Below, one piece after another: positions 30,124-42,061 of a DNA stretch of 64,000 nucleotides. Position 1 is the first letter of the stretch. Each line of letters opens with the position of its first letter. Source of the stretch: Pseudorhodoferax aquiterrae (GTDB lineage: Bacteria > Pseudomonadota > Gammaproteobacteria > Burkholderiales > Burkholderiaceae_C). Both the position numbers and the translations under genes were made by a program. The stretch covers positions 1 through 64,000 of the forward strand of contig NZ_BMYK01000009.1 in the NCBI RefSeq assembly GCF_014652235.1, read 5' to 3'. Below the pieces are notes generated by a model. It saw nothing but the letters and a program-made list of their open reading frames with translations, searched no databases and was not told the DNA's origin.

Positions 30124-31224
30124 TCAGCGCGGCACGCCGCAGACCGCGGCCACTTCCGTGGCCCCCGCCAGGGCCGGCTGCGCGCCTTCGTTGGCCGCGA
30201 TGCCGCGCGCATTCTTGGCGTGCGTCACGGCCATGTCGCGCGGCAGCTGCACACCGTTCTTCACGGCCAGGATCTCGGCCATCACGCTGACCGCGATCTC
30301 GGCCGGCGTCTTGCTGCCGATGTAGATGCCGATGGGCCCGCGCAGCCGCGCCAGCGAGGCCTCGGTCTGGTCGAAATGCTCCACCATGCGCTGGTGGCGC
30401 GCCTCGTTGTTGCGGCGCGAACCGATCGCGCCGACGTAGAAGGCCTCGGTCTCCAGCGCTTCCAGCAGCGCCAGGTCGTCGAGCTTGGGATCGTGCGTGA
30501 GCGCCACCACGCAGCTGCGCCGGTCGGGCCGGAAGGCGCGCACCACGTCGTCGGGCATGTCGCGCAGCAGCGTGGCGCCGGCGACCGACCAGGCGCCGCG
30601 GTACTCCTCGCGCGGATCGCAGACGGTCACGGCGAAGCCCGAGAACAGCGCCATGGTGGCCAGGTACTCGGTCAGCTGGCCGGCGCCGATCAGCAGCATG
30701 CGGTATTCCGGGCCGAAGGTGTTGACGAGCCGGTCCGCGTCCACGTCGAGTTCGGCCGGCGCATCGGCCGGCGCGAGCTGCACCGCGCCGTCGGCCAGCC
30801 GCACCGTGCGGCGCATCAGCCGGCCGGCCTCCAGCGCCGTCACGAGTTCGGCCAGGCTGGCGGCGTCGGGGTCGTGCTCGAGCAGCAGTTCCAGCGTGCC
30901 GCCGCAGGGCAGGCCGAAGCGGTGCGCCTCGTCGGCCGTGACGCCGTACTTGACGAAGGCCGGCGGGCCGGACGGCAGGGTCCTGGCCGCGTCCGCGGCA
31001 GCTCCCACGGCATAGGCCTGGGTGTAGCGGTAGATGAGGTCGTCCTCGATGCAGCCCCCCGAGACCGAGCCCAGCACGGCGCCGTCCTCGCTCAGCGCCA
31101 TGATGGAGCCCACCGGCCGCGGCGAAGAGCCCCAGGTGCGCACCACGGTGGCCAGCAGTGCGCGCTTGCCGGCCCTGCGCCAGTCGCGCAGGCCGCGCAG
31201 CACCATCACGTCGAGGTTTTCCAT
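30124..31224 (-). CDS. XdhC/CoxF-family molybdenum cofactor maturation protein
   Basis: A 366-residue XdhC-family protein. The N-terminal XdhC/CoxI domain has TVVRTWGSSPRPVGS and the conserved GSVSGGCIEDDL; the C-terminal Rossmann domain has MLLIGAGQLTEYLA. Such proteins bind the molybdenum cofactor, help its sulfuration and insert it into xanthine-dehydrogenase-type enzymes. It is the last gene of the molybdenum hydroxylase operon that begins at 37621, which fits this role. The preceding CoxG-like gene ends 28 bases before it. Confidence 0.92.
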   Translation of the reverse strand: MENLDVMVLRGLRDWRRAGKRALLATVVRTWGSSPRPVGSIMALSEDGAVLGSVSGGCIEDDLIYRYTQAYAVGAAADAARTLPSGPPAFVKYGVTADEAHRFGLPCGGTLELLLEHDPDAASLAELVTALEAGRLMRRTVRLADGAVQLAPADAPAELDVDADRLVNTFGPEYRMLLIGAGQLTEYLATMALFSGFAVTVCDPREEYRGAWSVAGATLLRDMPDDVVRAFRPDRRSCVVALTHDPKLDDLALLEALETEAFYVGAIGSRRNNEARHQRMVEHFDQTEASLARLRGPIGIYIGSKTPAEIAVSVMAEILAVKNGVQLPRDMAVTHAKNARGIAANEGAQPALAGATEVAAVCGVPR

Positions 31225-31252
31225 CGTGCAGTCCTTCCCTGGAGCCCGGGGA

Positions 31253-31786
31253 TCAGGCGTCCTTGTCCTTGCCCTTGCCGGTCAGCTTGGCCAGCCAGCC
31301 GGCTTTCTGTTCTTCCTCGGCCGGCGCCTCTTCGGCCGGGCCGTGGCGCTTGCGCATCTCGGCATCGAAGCGCTTGAAGAAGTCTTCGGACAGCGACTTG
31401 GCCGCGCCGTCGATGAGCCGCTGGCCCAGTTGCGCGACCTTGCCGCCCACCTGCGCCTGCACGCCGTACTGCAGCTCGCAGCCCTCGGCGTTGGGCACCA
31501 GGTTCACCTTGGCCGAGCCCTTGCCGAAACCGGCCACGCCGCCCTGCCCTTCGAAGACGATGGTGTAGCTCTGCGGTGCCACGATGTCGGCCAGGGCGAT
31601 CTTGCCGCCGAACTTGGCCGACACCGGGCCGATCTTGAGCGCCATGCCGATCGTGTACTGGTTCTCGCCGCTGGCCTCGACCTTGTCGCAGCCCGGGATG
31701 CAGAGCTTGAGCACCTCGGGGTCGTTGAGCGCGTCCCAGGCCTGCTGCTGGGTCACGGCGAGTTGGCGGTTGCCTTGCATTTCCAT
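31253..31786 (-). CDS. CoxG-family protein (SRPBCC fold)
   Basis: A 177-residue protein with the CoxG/SRPBCC domain (residues about 1-145, starting GNRQLAVTQQQAWDALNDPEVLK and containing CIPGC) and a lysine-rich tail ending KGKGKDKDA. In CO-oxidising bacteria CoxG helps anchor the enzyme to the cytoplasmic membrane; in other clusters its role is less clear. It lies between the VWA gene and the XdhC-family gene, as expected in a cox-type accessory block. Two of its signature residues, the CIPGC cysteines, are present. Confidence 0.88.
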   Translation of the reverse strand: MEMQGNRQLAVTQQQAWDALNDPEVLKLCIPGCDKVEASGENQYTIGMALKIGPVSAKFGGKIALADIVAPQSYTIVFEGQGGVAGFGKGSAKVNLVPNAEGCELQYGVQAQVGGKVAQLGQRLIDGAAKSLSEDFFKRFDAEMRKRHGPAEEAPAEEEQKAGWLAKLTGKGKDKDA

Positions 31787-31807
31787 GGTGGTTCCTCTTG
31801 TTGTCGG

Positions 31808-32991
31808 TCAATGCTTCATCAGTTGCGCGAGACTGCGCGCCAGGTCCTGCAAGCGCTCCAGATTGTGGACGGCAAGCATGGCGTGTGCCTGGCGGTGCAG
31901 CTGGGCAGCCCCACGCGCAATGGGGGCGTAGCCGCCGAAGCGCAGCAGCGGATTGAGCCAGAGCAGCCGGCGGCAGCGCCGGCGCAGCCAGGCCAGGTGC
32001 TCGGCCAGCACCGCGGGCTCGCCCGTGTCGAGCCCGTCGCTGACCAGCAGCACCAGCGTGCGGCGGCCGACCAGGCGGCGCGCATGCGCATGGCGCAGGG
32101 TCTGCAGGCTGGCGCCCAGCTGGGTGCCGCCCGCGAAATCGGCGATGCGCTGGCCGGCGTCGGCCAGCATGGCGTCGGTGTCGGCATGGCGGAAGGTGGG
32201 CGTGAGGTCGGTCAGCCGCGTGCCGAAGGCGAACACGTCGCGCCGCGGCAGCCCGCGCGTGGCCGCGTGCAGGAAGGCCAGCAGCAGCCGCGCATAGCGC
32301 TCCATGGAGCCGGACACGTCGACCAGCACGAGGAGCGGCAGCGGCTGGCTGCGCCGTTCCAGCTTCGGCAGGCGGATCAGCTCGCCGCCCGTGCGCGCGG
32401 CCTCGCGCCGCACGCCGGCCCAGTGCAGCCGGCCACCGCGTGTGCCGGGGCGCAGGCGGCGCGAAGGCACCTTGGGCACGGGCAGCGCGATGTCGCGCGC
32501 GAGCCGCTCGACCAGCCGGTACTCGCTGGCCGACAAGGTGCTGAAGTCGGCCTGCTTCAGGCGCTGCAGATCGCTCGCGGTCATGGCCGCGTCGAAGTCG
32601 ATCTTGTCCTCTTCCTTCCTGGGCGGCTGGGCCTGCGCGAAGGCGCGCTGCGGCGCCAGCGCCTCGTTCACGCGCGGGCGGCGCTGGCTCGGCTCGGCCC
32701 GTCCTTCGCTGGTGGGCAGCATCTGCGCGAGCAGCTTGTTGGCCACGTCGGGATTGCGGAAGTAGGCGTCGAAGAGTTCGCGGAACACGCCCCGGTCCTG
32801 CTCGCGGCTCAGCATCACGGCTTCCAGCGCATAGGCCAGTTCGTCGCGGCTGCCGATGTCGACCAGTTGCGCGGCCTGCTGCGCCAGCGCGATGCGCGCC
32901 GGGTCGATGCGCATGCCGGCGCGGCGCAGCGTGCGGCCGAAGCCGCCGATGTTGTCGGCGAGCTTGCCGCGGCGTGCGTCGCCAAGAAGCA

Positions 32992-32992
<1 letters not shown>
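31808..32992 (-). CDS. VWA-domain protein, CoxE-like
   Basis: A 394-residue protein with a C-terminal von Willebrand A domain whose metal site DVSGSM lies near residue 215, preceded by a helical CoxE region. In cox clusters CoxE works with the AAA+ ATPase CoxD to build the copper- or molybdenum-containing active site. Its ATG overlaps the ATPase gene's stop by one base (TGATG), so the two are co-translated. The start at 32992 is set by this overlap; longer in-frame forms run inside the ATPase gene. Confidence 0.9.
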
Positions 32993-33891
<899 letters not shown>

Positions 33892-33906
33892 GGCGCGACC
33901 TCGAAG

Positions 33907-33933
33907 GAAAAAGGCCCCGTCGAGACGGGGCCT
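33907..33933 (-). terminator. Rho-independent terminator inside the hydroxylase operon
   Basis: On the minus strand a perfect ten-pair stem (AGGCCCCGTC with GACGGGGCCT) with a tiny loop is followed by five T. It lies after the FAD-subunit stop and before the MoxR-type ATPase start, so it would end or weaken the transcript of the three structural genes before the accessory genes. Confidence 0.8.
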
Positions 33934-33956
33934 GGCAGGACGTTGGGGCCTCGAAT

Positions 33957-34748
33957 TTAGCCCAAGGCCTTGGCCACGGCCCGCTGCGTCTGCACGCTGA
34001 TCAGGTTGGCGCGGTAGGCGGCCGTGGCATGGATGTCGGCGTTGAGCTCGCTCGCGTCGATCTTCACGGCCGCCGCGGCCTCTGGGGTGAAGCTCTTGTT
34101 CAGGGCGGCCTCCAGGTCGGCATGGCGGAACACGCAGCTGGACGCGCCCGTCACGGCCACGCGCACGCCGCTGTCGAACTGGGCCACGAACACGCCGACC
34201 AGCGCGAAGCGCGAAGCCGCCTGCTTGAACTTGAGGTAGGCCGCGCGCTTCGGGATCGGGAAGCGGATCGCGGTGATCAGTTCGCCCTCCTCCAGCGCGG
34301 TGGAGAACATGCCCGTGAAGAAATCGTCCGCCGCGATCTCGCGCTGCGTGGTGATGACCGTGGCGCCCAGCGCCAGCACGGCGCTCGGATAGCAGGCAGA
34401 TGGGTCGTTGTTGGCCACCGAGCCGCCCAGCGTGCCCATGGCGCGCACCTGGCGGTCGCCGATGTGGCTGGCCAGGTCGGCCAGCGCGGGGATGGCGGCC
34501 TGCACCTCGGCGCTGTTCGCCACGTCCAGGTGGCGTGTCATCGCGCCGATGACGATGGCATCGCCTTCCTTGCGGATGCCGGCCAGGTCGGCGATGCCGC
34601 CCAGGTCGACGAGTTGGCCGGGGTCGGCCAGGCGCAGCTTCATGGAGGCCAGCAGGGTCTGGCCGCCGGCCAGCGGACGGGCGCCGGCAGCGGCGAGCTT
34701 GGCGGCGTCCGCGGCGCTGGCGGGTCGTTCGATCGTGAATGCGTACAT
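33957..34748 (-). CDS. FAD-binding subunit of a molybdenum hydroxylase (CoxM-like)
   Basis: A 263-residue medium subunit. The FAD-binding segment ARPLAGGQTLLASMKLRL and the second motif TLGGSVANNDPSACYP, which cradles the flavin and contacts the iron-sulfur subunit, are both present. The C-terminal CO-dehydrogenase flavoprotein domain follows. It moves electrons from the small Fe-S subunit to the electron acceptor. It is the third structural gene, 14 bases after the large subunit. The gene ends at a TAA a few bases from the terminator hairpin. Confidence 0.93.
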   Translation of the reverse strand: MYAFTIERPASAADAAKLAAAGARPLAGGQTLLASMKLRLADPGQLVDLGGIADLAGIRKEGDAIVIGAMTRHLDVANSAEVQAAIPALADLASHIGDRQVRAMGTLGGSVANNDPSACYPSAVLALGATVITTQREIAADDFFTGMFSTALEEGELITAIRFPIPKRAAYLKFKQAASRFALVGVFVAQFDSGVRVAVTGASSCVFRHADLEAALNKSFTPEAAAAVKIDASELNADIHATAAYRANLISVQTQRAVAKALG

Positions 34749-34762
34749 GGTGTTCTTCTCCC

Positions 34763-37132
<2,370 letters not shown>

Positions 37133-37150
37133 GGTGTCGCTCCTTCGCGT

Positions 37151-37621
37151 TCAGGCCGTGGCCATGGTCTTTTGCGCCACCTGCACCGCCTTGACGATGT
37201 TCTGGTAGCCGGTGCAGCGGCAGATGTTGCCTTCGAGCAGCTCGCGGATCTCCTGCTCGTTCGCCTTGGGGTGGTGGGTGCAGAGGTCCACCGCGCTCAT
37301 CACCATACCGGTCGTGCAGAAGCCGCATTGCAGGCCGTGGCACTCCTTGAACGCCGCCTGCATGGGGTGCAGCGTCCCGTCTTCCTGGGCCAGGCCCTCG
37401 ATGGTGGTGATCTCGGCGCCCGCGACCTGGGCCGCCAGCACGTTGCAGGACTTCACGGCGCGGCCGTTCAGGATCACGGTGCAGGCGCCGCACTGGGCCG
37501 TGTCGCAGCCGACGTGGGTGCCGGTCAGGTGAAGGTGTTCGCGGATCGTCTGGACCAGCAGGGTGTTGGGCGGCACGTCCACCGATACCTGCTTGCCGTT
37601 GACCGTCAGTTGTACCTGCAT
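37151..37621 (-). CDS. 2Fe-2S small subunit of the molybdenum hydroxylase (CoxS-like)
   Basis: A 156-residue electron-transfer subunit with two 2Fe-2S clusters. The plant-ferredoxin-type cluster uses Cys39, Cys44, Cys47 and Cys59; the second uses Cys99, Cys102, Cys134 and Cys136 (the CGFC and CRC pairs). It passes electrons from molybdenum to the FAD subunit. It is the first gene of the operon and its upstream region is shared with a divergent GAF/Fis regulator gene. The start at 37621 (MQVQLTVNG) is the family start; longer forms are not conserved. Confidence 0.95.
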   Translation of the reverse strand: MQVQLTVNGKQVSVDVPPNTLLVQTIREHLHLTGTHVGCDTAQCGACTVILNGRAVKSCNVLAAQVAGAEITTIEGLAQEDGTLHPMQAAFKECHGLQCGFCTTGMVMSAVDLCTHHPKANEQEIRELLEGNICRCTGYQNIVKAVQVAQKTMATA

Positions 37622-37685
37622 AGGAGTCTCTCCATCTGGGGGTGTGGGGTCGGCTTGGATTGTTGGGAGGCACCACGGTACACCA

Positions 37686-37706
37686 CCTAGGCGAAACCCT
37701 AGGCGA
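37686..37706. promoter_or_regulatory. Tandem CCTAGGCGA repeats in a divergent promoter region
   Basis: Two copies of CCTAGGCGA (37686-37694 and 37698-37706) repeat every 12 bases; each contains the palindrome CCTAGG. They lie between the small-subunit gene and the divergent GAF/Fis regulator gene, about one helical turn apart, which is the layout of a regulator-binding site. Function is inferred. Confidence 0.4.
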
Positions 37707-37776
37707 CTGCGCGCGCCCTCAGAAATTCTCAAAATGAAACAGCCCCACGACAGGCCCACAATCGGGTGCCCCCGCG

Positions 37777-38859
37777 ATGACCATGCTGCTCCACCCTGCC
37801 CCGCCCGACCGCACCGAGCCGATCCGCCTGGCCCGTGCGCAGGTGCTGGAGCAACGCCTGCCCGGCACGGGCGGGCTGGTTGCGCCCTGGATCGAGCGCT
37901 CCTGGCTGCGCTGCCTGGCGCTGGGCCATGCGCCGCAGCAGCGGCTGGGCTTCGAGGCGGTGTCTGCCGCGCAGGCGCGTGCGGCGGCCGAGGCCAACCA
38001 GCGGCTCGCGCGGGCCGCGCGGCCCGTGCTCGAGCGCCTGGCGCAGGCGCTCGCGCAGACCGGCTACTTCGCGGTGCTGGCCAATGCCGAGGGCGTGGTC
38101 GTCGACGCCCAGGGCGCGATCGACCGCAGCGACCGCCGCGCGCTGCTGATCACGCGCGTGGGCACGGACCTGTCCGAAGCGCGCGTGGGCACCACGGCCA
38201 TCGGCGCCGCGCTGGCCGAGCAGCAACCGGTGTGGCTGCACCGGGCCGAGCACTTCTTCGCCGACACCAGCGCCTACAGCTGTGCGGGCGCCCCGTTCCA
38301 CGGCCCCGACGGCACGCTGGCCGGCATGCTGGACCTGACCGGCGTGGACGTGGCCGAGCGGCCCGAACTGCAGCATCTGGCGGCCCAGGCCGCGCGCAGC
38401 ATCACCAACGCGCTGGCGCTGGCCGTGCCGCATGCGCTGGCCCTGCGCCTGGCATGGCCCGGCACCGCGCCCGGCGGCGATGCCGACGGCCTGCTCGCGC
38501 TCGATGGCGACGGTCGGGTGGTGGCCGCCAACGCCGCCGCGCGGGCCATGCTGGCCCTGCCTCCGGCGCGTGGGCCGGTCCATGCGGACGAGTTGTTCGC
38601 GATGCCGCATGCCAGCCTCTTCGATGCCGCGCGCCATGCGCAGGCGATCGAGGCGCCGTTGTGGTCCAGGCTGCGGATCAGCGTGCTGGCCCAGGCCGCT
38701 GGCCAGCCGCCCGCAGGCAGCGGCGCGGCCTCGCTGCGCGCCGTCGAAGACGCGCTGATCCGCCGGGCCGTGGACGAGGCACGCGGCAACGTGGCCCAGG
38801 CCGCGCGCCGGCTGGGCATCAGCCGCGCGACGCTGTACCGCAAGCTCGGCCGGCGCTGA
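37777..38859 (+). CDS. GAF-domain regulator with Fis-type helix-turn-helix (AcoR-like, no AAA+ domain)
   Basis: A 360-residue transcription factor. An N-terminal GAF-type sensory domain (about 30-210) contains the AcoR-like [15 protein letters not shown] and LAGMLDLTG; a PAS-like patch ([16 protein letters not shown]) follows, and the C-terminal 45 residues are a Fis helix-turn-helix ([20 protein letters not shown]). AcoR-type activators normally carry a central AAA+ ATPase domain that acts on sigma-54; here it is absent, so the protein cannot activate sigma-54 polymerase. It probably controls the divergent molybdenum hydroxylase operon and may also affect the acid-sugar genes that follow. 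Confidence 0.85.
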   Translation: MTMLLHPAPPDRTEPIRLARAQVLEQRLPGTGGLVAPWIERSWLRCLALGHAPQQRLGFEAVSAAQARAAAEANQRLARAARPVLERLAQALAQTGYFAVLANAEGVVVDAQGAIDRSDRRALLITRVGTDLSEARVGTTAIGAALAEQQPVWLHRAEHFFADTSAYSCAGAPFHGPDGTLAGMLDLTGVDVAERPELQHLAAQAARSITNALALAVPHALALRLAWPGTAPGGDADGLLALDGDGRVVAANAAARAMLALPPARGPVHADELFAMPHASLFDAARHAQAIEAPLWSRLRISVLAQAAGQPPAGSGAASLRAVEDALIRRAVDEARGNVAQAARRLGISRATLYRKLGRR

Positions 38860-38915
38860 GCGCCAGCCTCCGGACTTACCCTTGTTCCTGCCCAACAGGC
38901 TGCTTCGAATTGGTC

Positions 38916-38929
38916 TGGTCGTCATACCA
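38916..38929 (+). promoter_or_regulatory. Candidate FadR/GntR-type operator before the acid-sugar genes
   Basis: TGGTCGTCATACCA is an inverted repeat (TGGT-N6-ACCA) 26 bases before the start of the oxidoisomerase-like gene. TGGT/ACCA half-sites are typical of FadR-group regulators, and a FadR-type gene is encoded in this cluster. Also noted: the strong GGAGGAGG ribosome-binding site that follows. Confidence 0.4.
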
Positions 38930-38955
38930 TCACGCCAGTTCTGGAGGAGGACACG

Positions 38956-39786
38956 ATGACGACGACGATTGCCTTGCTCGGCGCAGGCGGGAAGATGGGC
39001 GTGCGCCTGGCGAAGAACCTGCAGGGCTCGCGCTTCGCGGTGCGGCATGTGGAGGTCAGCGAGGCCGGCCGGCAGCGGCTGCGTGACGAGGCCGGCATCG
39101 CCTGCATGGACCAGGCTGCCGCGCTGGACGGTGCGCAGGTGGTGATCCTGGCCGTGCCCGACACCTTGATCGGCAAGATCGCGCATGCGATCGCGCCGCA
39201 GCTGGCGCCCGGCACCATGGTCATGCTGCTCGATGCCGCCGCGCCGTTCGCAGGCCATCTGCCCGAGCGGGCCGACCTCGTGTACTTCGTCGCTCATCCC
39301 TGCCACCCGCCGATCTTCAGCGCCGACTTGCGCAAGGACGGCCGACCCGACTTCTTCGGCGGCGGCCATGCGCCGCAGTCGGTCGTCAGCGCGCTGATGC
39401 AGGGCGGGCCCGCCGATTTCGACCTTGGCGAGGAGGTCGCCAAGACCATCTACGCGCCCATCCTGCGCTCCTACCGCGTGACCGTGGAGCAGATGGCGCT
39501 GCTCGAGCCCGGCCTGTCGGAGACCGTGTGCGCCACGCTGCTGGACGTGATGCGCGAGGCCATGGACGAGGTGGTGCGCCGCGGCGTGCCCGCAGATGCG
39601 GCGCGCGATTTCCTGCTCGGCCACATGACCATCCTGTCGGCCGTGATCTTCCAGGAGATCCCGGGCCAGTTCTCCGATGCCTGCAACAAGGCCATCACCT
39701 TCGGCAAGCCACGGCTCATGCGCGAGGACTGGAAGGGCGTGTTCGAACGCGCGGAGATCGCCGAGAGCATCCGCCGCATCACCTGA
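38956..39786 (+). CDS. apnO: D-apionate oxidoisomerase-like protein (6-phosphogluconate dehydrogenase fold)
   Basis: A 276-residue oxidoreductase. The N-terminal NAD-binding motif is GAGGKMG; the middle contains the family segments LDAAAPFAGHLP and AHPCHPPIF; the C-terminus has LLEPGLSETVCATLL and FSDACNKAI. From memory of the D-apionate pathway enzymes, this pattern is that of ApnO, which oxidises and rearranges D-apionate to 3-oxo-isoapionate with NAD. The assignment is supported by the neighbouring RuBisCO-like protein and DUF1537 kinase, which act on the next two intermediates. It has an excellent ribosome-binding site and starts the operon. Related four-carbon or five-carbon acid substrates cannot be excluded. 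Confidence 0.78.
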   Translation: MTTTIALLGAGGKMGVRLAKNLQGSRFAVRHVEVSEAGRQRLRDEAGIACMDQAAALDGAQVVILAVPDTLIGKIAHAIAPQLAPGTMVMLLDAAAPFAGHLPERADLVYFVAHPCHPPIFSADLRKDGRPDFFGGGHAPQSVVSALMQGGPADFDLGEEVAKTIYAPILRSYRVTVEQMALLEPGLSETVCATLLDVMREAMDEVVRRGVPADAARDFLLGHMTILSAVIFQEIPGQFSDACNKAITFGKPRLMREDWKGVFERAEIAESIRRIT

Positions 39787-39818
39787 ATCCTGCACGACCC
39801 ACACCAAGGAGACCACGC

Positions 39819-40793
39819 ATGCCCTGTCCGACCCTCGCCCGCACCGCCGTCGCCGCCCTGGCCCTGCTGGCCTGCAGCGCCCAGGCCCAGACCGTGCTCA
39901 AGATCGGCTACACGCCGGCCAAGGACTCGCACTACTGGGTCGGCGCCACGGCCTTTTGCGCCGAGGTCGAGAAGAACACGCAGAACCGCTTCAAGTGCCA
40001 GCAGTTCCCCAGCTCGGCGCTGGGCGGCGAGCGCGAGCAGATCGAGGCCGTGCAGCTCGGAACGCAGGACGCCGTGATCACCTCGACCGGGCCGGTGGGC
40101 AACTTCGTGCCCGAGGTCAAGATCGTCGACATCCCCTTCCTGTTCCGCGACTACGCCCATGCGCGCACGGTGTTCGACGGGCCGATCGGGCAGGACCTGC
40201 TGACCAAGTTCCCGCCCAAGGGCCTGGTCGCGCTGGCCTGGACCGAGAACGGCTTTCGCCACATCACCAACAGCCGGCGCCCCATCCACAAGCCCGAGGA
40301 CACCAGGGGTCTGAAGGTGCGCACCATGGAGAACAAGGTGCACATGGAGGGTTACCGCAGCTTCGGCATGCTGCCCACGCCGATGGCCTTCCCCGAGGTG
40401 TTCACGGCCCTGCAGCAGGGCACGGTGGACGGCCAGGAGAACCCGATCCCGGTCATCACGAGTTCCAAGTTCGCCCAGGTGCAAAAGCACCTCTCGCTGA
40501 CCGGCCATGTCTATTCACCGGCCCTGCTGCTGCTGTCCAACGCGGTCTGGAGCAAGCTCTCGGAGGCGGACAGGAAGGTCTTCCTGGAGGCGGCGAAGGT
40601 CAGCGTGGCGGCACAGCGCAGGAAGGTCGACGAGGACGACGCCAACGGCGTAGCGCTGCTGGAGAAGGAAGGCATGCAGGTGGTGCGCAACGTGGACAAG
40701 ACCGCCTTCCAGGAGGCGCTCAAGCCAGCCTATGCGGCCTACGCCAAGGAGTTCGGCGCCGACAACATCAAGAAGATCCAGGACGTGCGGTAG
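39819..40793 (+). CDS. TRAP transporter substrate-binding protein (DctP family)
   Basis: A 324-residue periplasmic binding protein. Signal peptide (residues 1-25, ending CSAQAQ) and then the DctP fold: LKIGYTPAKDSHYW, PSSALGGEREQIEAVQLG, LKVRTMENKVHMEGY and the ligand-binding region QQGTVDGQENPIPVI with its conserved asparagine. Such proteins hand acid sugars or dicarboxylates to DctQM permeases. No permease genes follow it here; the only DctQ and DctM in the window are 7.5 kb away with their own binding protein. It sits between apnO and the RuBisCO-like gene, so it probably imports the acid sugar. Confidence 0.92.
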   Translation: MPCPTLARTAVAALALLACSAQAQTVLKIGYTPAKDSHYWVGATAFCAEVEKNTQNRFKCQQFPSSALGGEREQIEAVQLGTQDAVITSTGPVGNFVPEVKIVDIPFLFRDYAHARTVFDGPIGQDLLTKFPPKGLVALAWTENGFRHITNSRRPIHKPEDTRGLKVRTMENKVHMEGYRSFGMLPTPMAFPEVFTALQQGTVDGQENPIPVITSSKFAQVQKHLSLTGHVYSPALLLLSNAVWSKLSEADRKVFLEAAKVSVAAQRRKVDEDDANGVALLEKEGMQVVRNVDKTAFQEALKPAYAAYAKEFGADNIKKIQDVR

Positions 40794-40798
40794 CCGAC

Positions 40799-42061
40799 AT
40801 GCCCGCGCGCTTCGCATCGCCCGACGGCCGCATCCACGCCAGCTACTGGCTGGAGACCGGCGCCGACCCGCACCAGGCGGCCGAAGTCATCGCGGGCGAA
40901 CAGTCCAGCGGCACCTTCACGGCCGTGCCGGGCGAGACGCCCGAGCTCAAGGCGCGCGCCGGCGCGCGCGTGGAACAGCTGGACGTCATCGACCACAGCG
41001 ACCGCCCCAGCCTGCCCGGGGGCACGGCCTCGGCCCGCTACACACGCTGCCGGCTCACGCTGTCCTGGCCCCTGGCGAACCTGGGGCCTTCGCTGCCCAA
41101 CCTGGTGTCCACCGTGGCCGGCAACCTGTTCGAACTGCGCCAGGTTTCGGGCCTGCGCTTGCTGGACCTGCGCCTGCCGGCCGACTTCGCGGCGGCCATG
41201 CCCGGCCCGGCTTTCGGCATCGCCGGTACGCGCCGGCTGGCCGGCGTGCCGCAGGGGCCGCTGATCGGAACCATCGTCAAGCCCAGCGTGGGCCTCACGC
41301 CGGCGCAGACGGCCGACACCGTTCGCCAGTTGGTCGCAGGTGGCATCGATTTCGTGAAGGACGACGAACTGCAGGCCGACGGCCCGCATTGCCCCTTCGA
41401 CGCGCGCGCGCGCGCCGTCATGCAGGTCGTCCATGCCGCGGCCGAGCGCAGCGGCCGCAAGGCCATGGTGGCCTTCAACATCACGGGCGACCTGGACGAG
41501 ATGCGCCGGCGCCACGACCTCGTGCTCGCCCTGGGCGGAACCTGCGTGATGGTCTGCTTGCAGTCCATCGGCCTGGCCGGCCTGCTGGCCTTGCGCCGCC
41601 ATGCCCAGTTGCCGATCCACGCGCACCGCGCCGGCTGGGGCTACCTCTCGCGCAGTCCGGCCCTGGGCTGGGACTACGCGCCCTGGCAGCTGCTGTGGCG
41701 CCTGGCCGGCGCCGACCACCTGCACGTGAACGGGCTGGCGAACAAGTTCAGCGAGCCCGACGACAGCGTGGTCGCGGCGGCGCAGGCGGTGCTCGCGGCG
41801 GCCTTCGACGGCCATCCCATGGTCGCCATGCCGGTGTTCAGCTCCGGCCAGACCGGGCTGCAGGCGGCGCCCACGCATGCCGCGGTCGGCGGCTGCGACC
41901 TGATCCACGCGGCCGGCGGCGGCATCCTGGGCCACCCGGGCGGCATCCGCGCCGGCGTGGCCGCGATGCGCCAGGCCTGGGACGCCGCGCAGGCCGGCGT
42001 GCCGCTGGCAGCGCATGCGCGCAAGCACCCCGAACTGCAGGCCGCGCTCGGCGTCTGGTGA
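40799..42061 (+). CDS. RuBisCO-like protein (RLP), probable 3-oxo-isoapionate-4-phosphate cleaving enzyme
   Basis: A 420-residue protein of the RuBisCO large-subunit superfamily. By position against the RuBisCO active site I see E34 (E60), N109 (N123), K161 (K175), the carbamylated-lysine metal site K187-D-D189-E190 (K201, D203, E204), H276-R277 (H294, R295), H309 (H327), K316 (K334) and S348-x-G350 (S379, G381). Only K177 is changed, to S163 (KPS instead of KPK). It is thus not a CO2-fixing enzyme but keeps almost the whole catalytic site. RLPs OiaT and OiaX act on 3-oxo-isoapionate 4-phosphate; the flanking ApnO-like and kinase genes point to that role. It begins five bases after the binding-protein stop. 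Confidence 0.85.
   Translation: MPARFASPDGRIHASYWLETGADPHQAAEVIAGEQSSGTFTAVPGETPELKARAGARVEQLDVIDHSDRPSLPGGTASARYTRCRLTLSWPLANLGPSLPNLVSTVAGNLFELRQVSGLRLLDLRLPADFAAAMPGPAFGIAGTRRLAGVPQGPLIGTIVKPSVGLTPAQTADTVRQLVAGGIDFVKDDELQADGPHCPFDARARAVMQVVHAAAERSGRKAMVAFNITGDLDEMRRRHDLVLALGGTCVMVCLQSIGLAGLLALRRHAQLPIHAHRAGWGYLSRSPALGWDYAPWQLLWRLAGADHLHVNGLANKFSEPDDSVVAAAQAVLAAAFDGHPMVAMPVFSSGQTGLQAAPTHAAVGGCDLIHAAGGGILGHPGGIRAGVAAMRQAWDAAQAGVPLAAHARKHPELQAALGVW

Noticed and set aside
38942-38949. GGAGGAGG before the oxidoisomerase gene as an internal repeat or riboswitch part.
   Set aside because: It is simply a strong Shine-Dalgarno sequence at normal spacing to the ATG.
40799-42061. RuBisCO large subunit and CO2 fixation.
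   Set aside because: The Lys177 position is serine, no small subunit or phosphoribulokinase is present, and the neighbours are acid-sugar genes, so it is a RuBisCO-like protein.
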